NCBI GenBank assembly: GCA_023374045.1
Contig: CM041780.1
Coordinates: forward strand, 88,935,627 to 88,999,626
Direction of reading: 5' to 3'
Length of the DNA stretch: 64,000 nucleotides
Origin: Limonium bicolor
Lineage: Eukaryota; Streptophyta; Magnoliopsida; Caryophyllales; Plumbaginaceae
Part shown: one piece after another, positions 24,440-37,095 of the stretch
How the letters are laid out: every line of letters begins with the position of its first letter
Numbering within the stretch: position 1 is the first letter of the stretch
Notes under the pieces: generated by a model
What the model saw: only the letters and a program-made list of their open reading frames with translations
Database searches by the model: none
What the model was told of the DNA's origin: nothing
Made by a program: the position numbers and the translations under genes

Positions 24440-26790
24440 TGGGCATATAGCCATTATATTGAATGAAAAAAAAACTGATAAACAGGTGGACCGGTATAAC
24501 GGGCCTCGTTAAAACCTCCACAAGAAAAACCCAGTGGGAAAAAACTTGAGGAGGAAAAAGAGTACCCATCAAGTTCAATTACAATCTTAATTGTCCAAAC
24601 AGAGAAGATCCCAAAAAACCTAAACACCCTTAACTCAATGAAATCAACAAAACCCAACACATAACAGCCTTAGCTATCTAAACATAATCCTTCAAGGACA
24701 CCAAGCCTGTGAAAGTATTACATGATAAGGGGACTCAACAAGGCCTACCATTGACATTCTTAAGCCCCTAACTTCTTCCCTTATCTTTCTTTGCTTATCC
24801 TTTGAACCCAAGCCTCTTATGTTTTGGAAGCCTATGACCATCATTTGCCCTTTTATTGGGTTGTATAGGGTTGCAGATGTTTGAGAAGGTTTACCTTTGT
24901 CTGATCAGGGTCGGGGACTTGACAACCCAGTTGTGTAAGCATGTTCATGCACTATTGGACTTCTTCCTCAATATTTACGATTTCACCTTTTTCATTTCTT
25001 GCTCTAGGCTCTATTCCTGGTCGAGCAGACGGCGAAGTATTATGAAATAATTCTACAAATAAACTTAATCCCTCTTTCCTTTCAACTGAGAGTCTCGTTG
25101 TTGGGGGTGTGACCAGATTGGGCGTTGAGGTCGAATTTAACTTAGTATGTGCAGAGGATTCATTCCCCACCTCAGCATATTCAAAACAGTTTTTGTGTAT
25201 ATTCTGCAAGAAATCTCCTTCAAAATTATCTGTATCTTTGACCCGGTTAATTACTGGTATTTTTTCTCCCTCTGTGACCAGTATAGGCGCGCTCCCATTA
25301 TCCCCGGTACTTAATATGTGACGATTCTCTACCTCAGGGATACAACCTATAACGGTCTCCTCACTCACCTCTAGAGATCTCGGAAGATCTGCTACCCTTT
25401 CCTTTAATTTCTCTCTGCTAATTAATTCATTAATGTTATCTTTGAAATTTGAATTACCGTCCCGACATTGACTGAATTTCCTGTCCTTTTGTTTGTCGGA
25501 TATCGGCTCCTGAGCCACGGCAACACTGGGCCATTCCCGACCATTATACTGCACCACCTACACATTTCTTCTAGTATAATCTCCAACAACTAACATCTCC
25601 TGGCGCTCGTGCTCTTTCCCATTTTCAGCAAAACTACCTTGGGATTCTGGAATTACATTTGCCGGCATCGTCAGGTTCTGATGGCTTCGAACCTTATTTC
25701 TATCTGGTATTTGTACTATGCTCTCCACCGCTTCAGCAAGCATACTCCGAAGAGCAATCCCGCTAGTTTCAACTATACTAACGGGGAATTTGCACCCTTC
25801 AACTTGGACCGTAATTTTCAAATTGATCATCTTTAGAGTAGATGTTTTAATCTGAATTTGGACTTCAGTGTTTTCCACGAAGAGTTCTTCCTCATCGATC
25901 TTAATCACTTCTCCGACAGTCTAAGCAATCTTATGCAAGTTCTTTCTACTCCATGCGTGCAATGGGATTCCACGTATCACTACCCATGTTTTCCGTTTCT
26001 CCACTTGGTCTTCTATTTGCCATCGTCGAACTTGTAGATCTTCATGCTTACCAACCTCCTTCTCAACTGACTGCACTTCATCAGCATCTTGAGACGTGTT
26101 GAACACCATAAGAAATTTCCTTCTAGAGAAGGCAAGTAAGCCCGACATATTTGGCCATCGACCATGAAGAATTTCCATCGCTTCTTTTGTCGTTTTCTCC
26201 TCTCGAAGGGTGACTACCAAACTCTTACTCAAGCACTTTTTCATTCCTTCATCGCTCTTTACATCAAGGGATAGTCTAGATAAGGCACAATACTTATCCT
26301 TAGGGATCCAAATTTTCCTTTTGGAGTCCTTTCTCTGTGAGCCATATGCACCCTTCGCCTTCACCCTTTCTTGACTTACATTTCTCTCCATTTTCCCTTG
26401 ATATTCCATCCTTGCCCATAATTTCTTGCCGTAGATGTTCCATCCTCTTATACCCTCAATTACTTCTCTAGCATCCTTTATGCTTTCAAGATCAACAAAA
26501 GCACAAGCATTTGGGTTGCATTTTCTTACCTTCCTACAAACGTAAATTCTCTCCAACCGTGCAAATCTTCTTATTAGTCTCCCAAGTTGGTGCTTTGAGA
26601 CTTCGTGGCTGATATATTGTCGATAAAGATAGTGGTCGGGTATCTCCTCTTCGAATATCCTAATCTACGTTTTGTCTCATCTTCTCGGAGGGTTGTGCTG
26701 TTGGCCTCATAGTTTGCTCTCTTTCTGTTACTTGGTCTATAATTGCCCTTTCCCATACTCATTTTACAGCAACAGTACACTAATATTACA
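24440..26790 (-). pseudogene. LINE remnant: RRM-type ORF1, ORF2 absent
   Basis: The minus strand carries an RRM (RNP2-like TIFIDNIS near 26625; RNP1-like NACAFVDLES near 26500) and then a DUF4283-like domain (WVVIRGIPLHAWSRKNL near 25945; GEVIKIDEEELFV near 25880). The frame shifts within the RRM near 26590. In-frame stops occur at 25921-25923 and 25558-25560, and the frame ends at 24952. A 3' stretch near 24480-24560 (minus strand GGAGGTTTTAACGAGGC) resembles the tail of plant LINEs. No endonuclease or reverse transcriptase lies between, so ORF2 was lost by internal deletion. It abuts the copia LTR tip near 26790. Confidence 0.7.
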
Positions 26791-26878
26791 AAACGCTATC
26801 AAGGTTGGATAACTATTGGGCTATAACAACATGTGGACTGGCATACAGAGTAAGCCCATACAAAACCGAATCCTAACA
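26790..26878 (-). mobile_element. Copia 3' LTR tip with polypurine tract
   Basis: On the minus strand the copia pol stop TGA is followed at once by a GATGGGGGC tract and then TGTTAGGATTCGG, a TG-initiated LTR start at 26878. Only about 90 bases remain before the LINE remnant, so the LTR is truncated. Confidence 0.6.
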
Positions 26879-27366
26879 GCCCCCATCAAGATCTACTAGG
26901 TTGTGTCGGTAGATCTTGCAATAGCTTAAGCCCGATGTCCTTGAGTATATGAGTGTATGACTTTTCAGTCAATGGTTTTGTGAAGAAGTCCGCAAGTTGT
27001 TTTGTGTTGGGTATTCGATGAACAACTATAAGGCCTTCTTGAATCTTCTGTCTCACATAATGTATATCGATCTCAATGTGCTTAGTGCGCTGATGTTGAA
27101 CCGAATTTTCGGCAATGAAGACTATAGATTTATTGTCGCACTTTACTGGTATTGGTTGTATCTCTTTTACTCCTAATTCAGCGATGAGTCTATTCCGCCA
27201 AGCAAGCTCACAAGTGATAACTTTCATTGCTCTATATTCAGGTTTTTTCTGAAGATAAAGAAACAATGCTTTGTTTCTTGCTTTTCCATGATATTGTGAT
27301 CCACCAAGCATGTTGTAGTATCCTAAAATTGATCGTTTTGTCACCGGGTAGCTCGCCTCTGTCGCA

Positions 27367-28488
27367 CACTAGTACAAATAAGACCTATTTTGGCGGTTGT
27401 TTTGGGCCTATTTCGGCGGTTCTGAACCGCCAAGATGGGATGCGCAGAGATAGGTGTGTGATCCTATCTCGGCGGTTGAACAACCGCCGAAATAGATGTT
27501 TTTTAGAACAAAAAAAACACATCTATTTCGGCGGTTCCTAGCTAAAAACTGTCGAAATAGGTGTATTTAAAAAACTACTATCGCCCTGTCTTCAACCTCT
27601 TTCTCACGAGATGCACCAGTTCCAGTGATTCATTTGAGGCGTAGACACAAGATGAGAATGAATAGAGGCGCACAGCGTGTATGCTCCTTGTTCGCCTTGT
27701 AAAATTACCGTGATTCAAGAAATTGTAGGCGCAGATCATGTTCGATTCCTTGTTCGCCAGTTAGGGTTGCAAAATTAACGTGAGGTGTAGAGCATGTTTG
27801 ATTCCTTGTTTGCTAGTTAGGGTTGCAAAATTAACGTGAGGTGTAGAGCATGTTTGATTCCTTGTTCGCTAGTTAGGGTTGCAAAAATTACCATGAGAGG
27901 CGTAGAGAATGAAAAGGTGCGAGCATGTATGTTCCTTGTTTGTGAGAGAGAAAAATATAAGTTCGAGTATATTACCGATTACGGAATGAACAACTTCAGC
28001 ACCGTCTTCAATCTGGTGAGCGATGCAGCAGTTCGAGGAGAAGACACAAGAAGAGAATGAAGGCGGAGGCACAGAGGGTTGTGAAATTATAGTGCGTGAA
28101 GAAAATGAAGAAAGAGAGAAGCGTAGGGTCTGAATAAGAATATGGAGGGGCGGGAATACGAAAAATAACTAAAAAATTTTGGAATGCAAAAATAGAACTT
28201 GGAAATTGACCTATTTCGGCGGTTTCTATCTAAGAACCGCCAAAATAGGTGTCATTGTTTAGACATGCAATTTTTTGCGACTCTATTTTGGCGGTTCTTA
28301 GCTAGGAACCACCGAAATAGGTGTCTTTTTTTATACATAGAATTTTCGATGATCCTATTTTGGCGGTTCTTAGCTAGGAACCGCCGAAATAGGTCTTTTT
28401 TTACAAGGAATTTTCAGACCCTCTTTCAGTGGTTGTAAGAACAACTGTCGAAATAGGGGCACCAAAATAGGCCTTTTTAGTACTAGTG
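27367..28488. mobile_element. Non-autonomous CACTA-type foldback element
   Basis: The ends are CACTAGTACAAATAAGACC on the left and, inverted on the right, CACTAGTACTAAAAAGGCC. Flanking triplets are gca and gta, a 3-bp target duplication with one mismatch. Both subterminal regions carry repeated hairpin units of the type CCTATTTCGGCGGTT ... AACCGCCGAAATAGG (near 27383, 27454 and 27522 on the left; 28205, 28276, 28351 and 28420 on the right). The interior (27740-27900) has about three tandem units containing TTAGGGTTGCAAAATTAACG. No transposase is present. It interrupts the copia RNase H at the point where the CD motif should follow. Confidence 0.8.
27740..27900. repeat. Three tandem ~60-bp units inside the CACTA element
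   Basis: Each unit includes GATTCCTTGTT, GTTAGGGTTGCAAAATTA and a GAGGTGTAGAGCATG-type string. The last unit is diverged. Confidence 0.7.
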
Positions 28489-30569
28489 GTAGTAGACCAG
28501 AAGAGAGAGAGAGAGTGAGAGATTGTTGTTGAGATGTGTTTCATAATTTAAGGTGCCTTTGATGTACTGAAGAGTGTGCAGAGCAGCCTTCATATGTTTT
28601 TCCTTTGTTGTTGAAGAAACTGGCTCAAGAGTTGTGTTGTGAAGTTGAGATCTGGTTTGGTGTATGTTAGGTAGCTCAGCTTCCCAACAAGACTTCTATA
28701 TGTAGTTGGATTCTGTATAAGCGCACCATCACTTCTTTCGATTGTATTTGTAAGCTGTAAAGCAGAAACAAAAGAATTCTTTTCGAAGGCATCATATTCT
28801 TTCAAGATATCAATGCAGAATTTTCTTTGTGTGATTACTAAACCAGATTTATGATGAAGGAATTCCATTCCTAGAAATATTGAAGTTGTCCTAAATCTTT
28901 AATTTTGAATTCTCTATTCTATTCTTTTGTAACAGCAGCAATTTCATGAGTATCGTTACCAACAATAAGCACATCATCAACATAGACATCAAGAAAGGTG
29001 ATTTTACCATGTTGTTTTTCAGAAAAAGAGAAGGATCATTTTTAGATTTTGTGTATCCCATTTTAGATTTTGTATGTAAATTTCTTCATGAATATTTCCA
29101 TGTATGAAAGCGTTGTTTACATCAAGCTAATCCATTACCCATCCCCTTTTAACAACAACGGTCAGAAGAGTTCTAATAGTAGACATTCTCACAATAGTGC
29201 CATCATCTTTCAATTTAGTTCAAAAAACCCATTTACGTCCTATGGCTTTCTTATGTTTAGGAAGTCTAGTTAATTCCCATGTGTCATTGTCTATGAGTGC
29301 TTTCAATTCATTGTTCATAGCATATCTTCAACGGGTATCTTGACAAGCCTCTTCATAGGTTTCTAGGTCTATAATATCAAGAACTTTCTCAATGACAATT
29401 CTATTATAAATAGTTATGGTAACAAGAGAAGAGTTGGCATTGGTATTGGTAAAATTGGTAAAACAGATTCGATCATCATGATTGCTTTTGCCAATGTTGT
29501 TGATTCTGTTTTTTCAAGATGTCAGTGAAGAAATCTTGATCACTCTAGGAAATACCAACATGGTAGTCTTTTACTAAGCAGTAGTGTGTTTAATACCGGT
29601 GGATCTCCTAAGGTCTTTTATGTGAAGATTTTCACTATTCTGATGGTCTGAAACAGAAATGATATCAGGTGTACTCTCATTAAATTCAACTGTTTCATTT
29701 TCTCCCTCCACACCTGATACTGTTTCCAAATTGTAGGGAATTATTGTTTCTAAATTGTGGAGGCTTTGGGATAGGGATGTGTCTGTGGAATGAGGGAAGA
29801 AAGGTAGAAGTGTGTCGTCATCAGATTCATATTGAGGTTCAAAAGAAAAAGAATCAAAGTCTGTATGAGAATCTGTAGTGTGAAAATCAGATGAGTATTT
29901 TTTAAAAGGGAATATATTTTCATGAAAAACAACATCCCTTGAGATCAAAATCTGTTGATCATGTAAACGAATAAGTTTATGACCTTTTTGAGTATCAACT
30001 AATCCTATATAGACACAAGCAACAGATTTGGACCCAAATTTCCCTTGCTTTTGTCCTAGAATCATGGAATAAGCTAAACAATCAAAAGGTTACAAAAGGG
30101 TATAATCTGGTGTTTGATGATAAAGAACCTCATGTGGAGTTTTTCCTTTTAATGTTGTGCTAGGAAGTCGGTTTATGGCTTGAGTTGCTGCTAAAATGCA
30201 TTCACCCCAGAATCTTAAAGGTATATAAGAATGAAAAAAATAGCTCTAGCTGTCTCCATAAGGTATCTATGTTTTCTTTCTACAATACCGTTTTGTTGGG
30301 GGTTATGTAGACAAGAGTTTTGGTGAATAATGCCAAGAGAAATAAGATATTTCTTTCCTTCATTGGAACTACCAAGCTCAAGAGCATTGTCAGATCTTAT
30401 GCATCTAATTTTTTTGTTAAACTGACGTTCTACATAAGCTATGAAGTTTCTGATAAAGGTGAAAGCTTCGATTTGTTGTGTAAGAGTTTAACCCATAAGG
30501 TACAACTATGATCATCAACTATACTCAAGAATAATCTTTTGTTATCATGTGTAGTTTGTCTAAATGGAC

Positions 30570-31704
30570 TGTTAAGACAAGATCCTTTAGTTTTGATGAT
30601 AGCAAACCTTGTATTGTCTATCTAATGCGTTTGTCAAGATTCATGATTTTAGATAGACAGGTGAATAAGTGGCTTAGCACGCAAGGTTGCAAGCGCACTT
30701 AGTCATGAGTGGCTTAGCACGCAAGGTTGCAAGCGCGCTCAATCTACGACATGTGCTCTACCAGTCGGGCACCTGTCGGTGAGAGCTCTGGAGAACTTTT
30801 AGCAAGACACAAGCAGCCAAGAACCACACCATCATATATCTCTTACATCAGACATTAAACAAGGACCAAAAGAAGTAAGCAATGTCGACAAACTCACTCA
30901 GATGATTCACAACCACACAAGCAACTTGCTCATGACAAAATCACGACAAAAGGTGTATCTCATTAATGTACAAGATAACAAGATAAACAAAGGCTATTAA
31001 TGAACATCATTACATAGCCATAATAAATTCAGAAGAGAGCATTAATGAGCCAGACAAGGTCAGACAAGTTAAAGTGTGCAAGTGGTGACCAACCACTTGG
31101 GAGACGCGCCGCCAACTTGCCCATTCACAAGGCAACGCGTGTGGTGTTGGCTCCAGATCAAGTTGGAAGAAAATCTACTGTAGGGTGCGGCTATTATATT
31201 CGTAGAAGATTGAGTACTCTACTCTTAGAGTCTACAACTCATAGTATGTTAGTTGACATCTCAACTAACTTGTATATATACATGCATTAATGTTCCTTGT
31301 AAGATAAGCCTGTATGAAAGAAAAGATAGAGATAATCTGGGCAAGTGTGGATCAAACTTAGGAGTGTGTGTAAGTGCTAGAGAGTTGGTGAGCTAGAGAG
31401 GACTAGGTTAGAGTATCAATACATTGGGTATTTGATAGGATGACAAGTCGGGGAACGGTCGGTGAACTGTAGGCCGATAGTCAGGAGAGGGTTGACGACT
31501 TTAGGGGAAAGTCGAAACTGTCCCGGGAGTCCGTGTGTGGGGCAAGGGAGGTTGAGTGAATTTCGTGTGTGTAAATTCTCAATCGAAATGTTTTTTCCAG
31601 TTTAAAAGTTATCTCTCATCCCTTCCTAAACTATCAAGGATTATTAGAGTCCACGATACGTCCACGACACGTCGGGGACGCATCAGGAGCGCTAGCTGGT
31701 TTCA
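30570..31704 (+). mobile_element. Sirevirus-like copia 5' LTR
   Basis: It starts TGTTAAGACAAGATCC and ends CA at 31704, two bases before an initiator-Met primer binding site. The first ~200 bases recur at 40137-40344. Two direct copies of GTGGCTTAGCACGCAAGG at 30669 and 30709 (40-bp period) lie near its start. It inserted into the integrase gene of the older copia element. Confidence 0.88.
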
Positions 31705-31706
31705 AT

Positions 31707-31718
31707 TGGTATCAGAGC
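31707..31718 (+). promoter_or_regulatory. Primer binding site of the Sirevirus-like element
   Basis: TGGTATCAGAGC, complementary to initiator tRNA-Met, lies two bases after the LTR. Confidence 0.9.
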
Positions 31719-31760
31719 AGGTCTCTTCTAGAAAGCTAACTGCTTTGAAAGACGATTAAG

Positions 31761-33468
31761 ATGTCTCATGCAAGCATTCTAGCAGTAGAAGAAGGTTCTG
31801 CACCAAATCCACCACCACTCTTCAATGGAGACAACTACACTCACTTGAAGAATGAGATGGAGTTTCATATCAAGTCTAACGATCCAAGAATGTGGAGGGT
31901 GATAACACATGGAGAGTACACCTTCCAGAATCCTCAAGGACAAGACATATCTATCGACAGCATGACGGATGATTAAATCAAGAAGCTGGTATTCAACGCT
32001 CGAGCTGTAAGAATACTTCACTGTGCACTACTACCTGAGCAATACTCCAAGATATCTTTAGCTAAAACAGCCCAAGAGATCTGGAAAACTCTTGAGATCA
32101 CCTATGGAGGGAATGATGAGATCAAAAAACTCGCATTGAGTTGCTACTCACTCACTGGGAGCTATTCAAGAAGGAAGAAAAGGAGAGAATTTCTAAAATG
32201 CATACAAGGTTCACTAAGCTGATCAACGAAATGTTGGTGCTTGGAAGAACTATCTCTAACGAGGCTCAAATTCAGAAGTTCCTCAGATCTCTTCCTACCT
32301 CCTTTGATAGCAGAGTCAATGCCATGCAAGAAGTGCATGATCTCTCCAAGATGTCTCTGGTAGACATGCTAGGATCTCTAATGGCTTTCGAGTTAAAACT
32401 ACAACACAGAAACTCGGAAAGCTCATCAAGAGATAGAGGGAAAGGCATAGCCCTTCAAGTAGCTGAAAATGAAAGGTCCAAGTCAGGAGACGACAATGAT
32501 GAAATGGTCCTATATGATAAGAGGTACGTTCGAAAGTTCATAAGAAATAAAATGGAAAAAAACCAAGGAGTCAAAGGAGTCGGATGATCAGAGGAAAAGC
32601 AATGACAAGTGTTTTGGGTGTTCAAAACGCGGACATCATATCAAAGACTGCCCTCAACGATCACGAGAGGACAACGACAGGGTCAAGAAGCCTGTCCGAC
32701 GATCATTCAACAAAGGACCAAAGAAGGAAGCCTTCGTTGCCGCATGGGGAGATTCTGAACAGAGTGATGAAAATCAAACCTCAGACAGTGACATCTCAGA
32801 TGATGAGAAGGCTCACCTATGCCTTGAAGAAGTGTGCTTGATGGTACAAGGCAATGATGTCTTATAATTAGAAGGAGAAGAAGAACAACATAAGGTAAAC
32901 TATTCTAAACTTAGAAGGAGAATTCAAAAGGCTGAACTTGTAGGACTTAGAAAGTTTTCTCTTACAATAGTTGATCTCCTAGAGGCATTAGAAACTGAAA
33001 ACGATGAACTTTTGGAAGAAAATGAAAAATTGAGAAAAACCTAATCTCATGAGGGCACACATGAAATTACAAAGAGATTATAATGAAATTCTCTCCGTTC
33101 ATGAAACATTGAAGCATGCAAAACAACCTGAAATTGATGAATTGATTGTTGCACTTAACGCTAAAGAAAAGGAACTAGCTACCATCAAAGAAAAATATTC
33201 TAAGATAGATGCTGTTTCTAAGACACCCATGAGGAGAAGAAAACGACAGGTCGGATGCCGGTCAGAGACCAGTCGTAGAGATGTCTACGGCTTATGTAGA
33301 CAACCTGGTCATCATGAATCCAATTGCTATAAAATGAGTTTTATGAGGCATTGGCAACTCAAGAAACTAGGACTAAAATGGATAGTAAAAAATGATCTTA
33401 GAACTTTAAATGAAGGAAATGGGTTCAACCTCTCTATGGACCCTAACCCCACACCACTAACATGTTAA
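31761..33468 (+). pseudogene. Sirevirus-like gag, broken
   Basis: It begins MSHASILAVEEG at 31761. A copia gag (UBN2-like) region follows with LFNGDNYTHLKNEMEFHI and later FLRSLPTSFDSRVNAM (about 32270). A CCHC knuckle CFGCSKRGHHIKDC lies at about 32610-32652. Next comes an acidic, coiled-coil-like stretch (Leu/Glu/Lys rich, about 32870-33200). A second knuckle near 33290-33335 reads YGLCRQPGHHESNC, with Tyr in place of the expected first Cys. In-frame stops (31974, 32866, 33042) and frameshifts near 32130 and 32587 mean it cannot make a full product. Gag proteins form the particle that packages element RNA. Confidence 0.8.
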
Positions 33469-36400
33469 GTGCAGAATCGAGTGAGAATGGACCCCTGCTG
33501 GTACATCGACAGTGGGTGCTCTAAACACATGACAAGAGACAAAAAGAAGTTCTTCTCACTCAAACCAGGAAGCCAAGGAACCGTTTCCTTTGGCGACAAC
33601 AAGAAAGGAAAAATCATCGGTGTTGTAAGGTTGGTATTACATCTGACTATGTCATAGATAGTGTAAATCTAGTTCATGGTTTAAAATTCAACTTGCTTAG
33701 TGTTTCTCAAATTTGTGACAAAGGCAATTCAGTTCACTTCTATCCTACACATTGTAGCATAGTAAGTCAGAACAATGGCAAAGAGTTGTTAAAGGGAAAA
33801 AGATGGAAACATGTTTATGTAATAAGCTTAGAGGATATTGACAGTCCAAATATTTCATGCTTGATTGCTTCAATAGATGACTCTACACTATGGCATAGAA
33901 TACTAGGGCATGTTAGCACTTCTTTACTAAGAAAACTTGTCAAGAAACAGTTGGTAAGAGGTCTTCCTGAGATTAAAGAATCTGAGATCAATCTTTGTGA
34001 TGCTTGTGTTAGAAGCAAATAGACTAAGACTTCTTTTAAATCATAGAACTTAGTTAGTACATCCAAGCCACTTGAATTACTTCACATGGACTTATGTGGA
34101 CCTATGAGAGTCAAAAGTTTTAGAGAAAATTGGTATGTGTTGGTAATTGTTAATGATTACTCACGATTCATTTGGACACTCTTTATTGCTTCCAAAGATG
34201 AAGTCTTTGAGAAATTTCAAGCCTTTGCAGGAAAATTCCAAGTACAAGTCAATCTCAAGATCAAGACTCTTCAGTCTGATCATGGGTTAGAGTTTGAGAA
34301 TCAACAATTCATGGATATGTGTAAATAACATGCGATTAGTCACACATATTCAGCACCAAGAACACCCCAACAAAATGGGGTAGTTGAGCGAAAGAACAGA
34401 ACACTACAAGAGATAGCCAGGGCCATGCTATTGGGGAGCAGTCTTCCTCAGGTCTTCTGGGCAGAAGCGGTGGCAACTGCATGCTACATCACAAATCGAA
34501 CACTCATACGACCTATCCTCAACAAAACTCCCTATGAGTTAATCAAGGTGAGAAAACCAAACATAAGTCACTTTAGAACATTTGGTTGCAAATGTAATGT
34601 CCACAGCAATGAAAAGAGCCCCCTTGAAAAGTTTGATGCCAGAAGTGATGTGGCCATCTTTCTTGAATACTCTAAAAGAAGCTAGGCATACAAAGTATAC
34701 AACAAAAGGACAATGAAGGTGGAGGAAAGTGTGCACGTAGTCTTTGATGAGGCTGATGTACACAAGGTCAAGAAATCTGATGAAGATAAAGAACTTGGAT
34801 TCAATCTAGCTGATCAAGATCACATAGATAATCCCAAAGATGAATCACCGACTGAAGAAAACTTACCCGACAGGTCAGCGACAAGACAACAGCAGGTCGA
34901 CGAAGGAAACAATGATGTCGAGGATCCTTTCTCTCCATCAACCATTCATCAATCTCGTACTTTGTACAAAAATCATCCATTTGAGAATATCATATCAGAC
35001 ATATCCAAAGGAAATCAGACAAGAGCACAAACTCGAGATCTTCTAGCTTTCTCAACGACAGTCTCACCCATCGAGCCCAAGAATGTCAAGGAAGCTCTTA
35101 GAGACTCAGACTGGATCAATGCAATGCAAGAAGAACTAAACCAGTTTGAAAGATGCAAAGTCTGGCATCTTGTGCCTTGTCCTACTCATCATGGAGTACT
35201 TGGTACAAAATGGGTCTTTAGAAGCAAGCTGAATGAAATGGGAGAAGTTGTCAGGAACAAAGCTCGTCTGGTAGCTCAAGGATATCGTCAACAAGAAGGA
35301 ATAGACTTCCAAGAAACCTTCGCTCCAGTAGCAAGGATGGAATCTATCATATTACTAATTGCATTTGCTGCACAAAAAGGAATCAAACTCTTATAACTTG
35401 ACATCAAAAGTGCCTTCCTAAATGGGTACATCAAAGAGGAAGTGTATGTTGAGCAACCTCCAGGTTTTGAGACACAAGAAGGGAAAGACATGAAACTTAA
35501 ACTTTACAAGGCTCTTTACGGGCTCAAACAAGCACCAAGATCATGGTATGATCGTCTGTCCTCCTATCTTTTGGAAAACCACTTTAAAAAAGGTAAAGTA
35601 GACAAAACTATATTTGTTTACAACAACAAAAGAGATTTTCTAATTGTGCAAGTATATGTTGATGATATAATTTTCGGAGCCTCTGATAGGAAATATTGCA
35701 AAAAGTTTGAAGCATTGATGAAAAAGGAATTTGAGATGAGTGATATGGGAGAATTGAAGTTCTTCCTAGGACTTCAAGCCAAGCAAAATGATGAAGGGAC
35801 CATCGTATCCCAAGAGAAGTACGTAAAAGATTTGCTGAAGAGATTTGGAATGGAGGAATGTAAGACGTTTGACACACTAATGGCGGTTGGCACTAAGATG
35901 GGCATCATGACTGGTGACTGACCGATCGACCAGCGATCTTATAGAGAGATGATTGGTTCTCTACTATATTTAACTACTAGTAGACCTGACATCATGTATA
36001 GCGTTTTCTTATGTGCCAGGTTCAAGCAGATCCAAGAGAAAGTCACCTCACAGCTGTAAAAAGAGTCCTACGTTACTTAAAAGGAACCATGAATCTTGGT
36101 CTCTTTTATCCGAAGTTCAATAACTATAACATTGTAGGATTTTCAGATGCAGACTATGGAGGATCTATCACCGATAGAAAAAGTACTTCAGGGACAGCAT
36201 TCTTTGTTGGGTCATGTCTGATTGCATGGGGATCAAAGAAACAACAGTGTTACAATCTCAACAACTGAATCTGAATACATTGCTGCAGTGAGCTGCTGTG
36301 CTCAACTCCTATGGCTTAAACAACAAATTGGTGATTATGGCGTCAAAACAGGTACTTTACCAATTATGTGTGATAATACAAGTGTCATCTCTATTTCCAA

Positions 36401-36601
36401 AATCCTATGCATCATTCTCGTACCAAAAATATTGACATTAGACATCACTTTCTTAGAGATTGTTATGAAAAGGAATTAGTTGGTCTAAAGTATATTTCTA
36501 CTGAGGACCAACTAGCTAGCATCTTTACTAAGCCATAAAGTAGAGAAAGGTTTACTAAGATTGTTCATGATCTTGGAATGATATTCACTAATCACAGTTA
36601 A
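33469..36601 (+). pseudogene. Sirevirus-like pol (protease, integrase, reverse transcriptase, RNase H), broken
   Basis: Domains in order: protease with CWYIDSGCSKHM near 33500; a pre-integrase zinc region (LWHRILGH ... CDAC) near 33890-34015; integrase core with LHMDLCGP (34083), SDHGLEF (34278) and VERKNR (34384); reverse transcriptase from about 35080 with [40 protein letters not shown] and YVDDIIFG (35655); RNase H with DADYGG, STTESEYIA and MCDNTS, ending near 36601. Stops at 34020, 34326, 34683, 35394, 35919 and elsewhere, plus frameshifts near 33640 and 36250, inactivate it. Several stops look like CAA/CAG turned to TAA/TAG. Confidence 0.88.
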
Positions 36602-37095
36602 ACTGCTTTTTATTTCCCACGATTGGTCAACGACATGTGAGCAACACCTGTTATATTGTCGCTCAGTAGTCAACGATCAGTTTAATGCATAGAAATCATG
36701 TCAAACGACTACTTGAAGCAGATATGTCATTTTCCACAAAGTGAGATTAGATTAGAGACAGTCCAACAGATAGAAACGAGAAAACTTCTCAACGGATCGC
36801 TGAAAACCGTCACGACTGCTGCCCGTTATGAATAGTACCGTTAGGACATGTCAGCGAGCGGACGAGGACCGGTCGCTGACCGTTACTCGATATCTATAAA
36901 AGGGAGATGAGAGTTTTACTCTTGTCACACTATTGCCCTCACTCTCTCTAATCTCTCTAAGCACTGAAAGCATCTTCTCTTCTCTCTCACAAAACTTCCT
37001 GCGAGATTTAGAGCAAAAATCCCTTGCCTTATAGCCGTTAAAGAACACCCGAGCAAAAATTTCTAAATTCCAGTATAAAATCCTCTACACTGAAA
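36602..37095 (+). promoter_or_regulatory. Internal promoter-like region before the post-pol ORF
   Basis: It follows the RNase H stop. A TATAAAAG box at 36895-36902 is followed by a CT-rich stretch (36937-36995, CTCTCTCTAATCTCTC) and an ATG at 37096, the arrangement of a plant promoter and leader. It lies well inside the element and is unlike the LTR sequence. Confidence 0.5.

Larger units (their letters stand above)
26886..30569 (-). pseudogene. Decayed Ty1/copia pol (integrase, reverse transcriptase, RNase H)
   Basis: Read from 30569 down. The integrase core begins mid-domain (VDDHS, then SDNALELG near 30380 and IVERKHR near 30280 give the D, D, E residues). The integrase C-terminal part follows at 29574-30065 (VSRDVVFHENIFPF type). 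The reverse transcriptase is scattered over 28590-29300 with YVDD near 28965, GQLQYF and YRSLVGKLSYLT. RNase H is split by the CACTA element and ends at 26886-27366 (CDNKS, RTKHIEIDIHYVR, LADFFTKPL). Stops, frameshifts and internal deletions are seen in the RT. The N-terminal gag and protease are absent: the Sirevirus LTR at 30570 interrupts the integrase. Confidence 0.85.
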
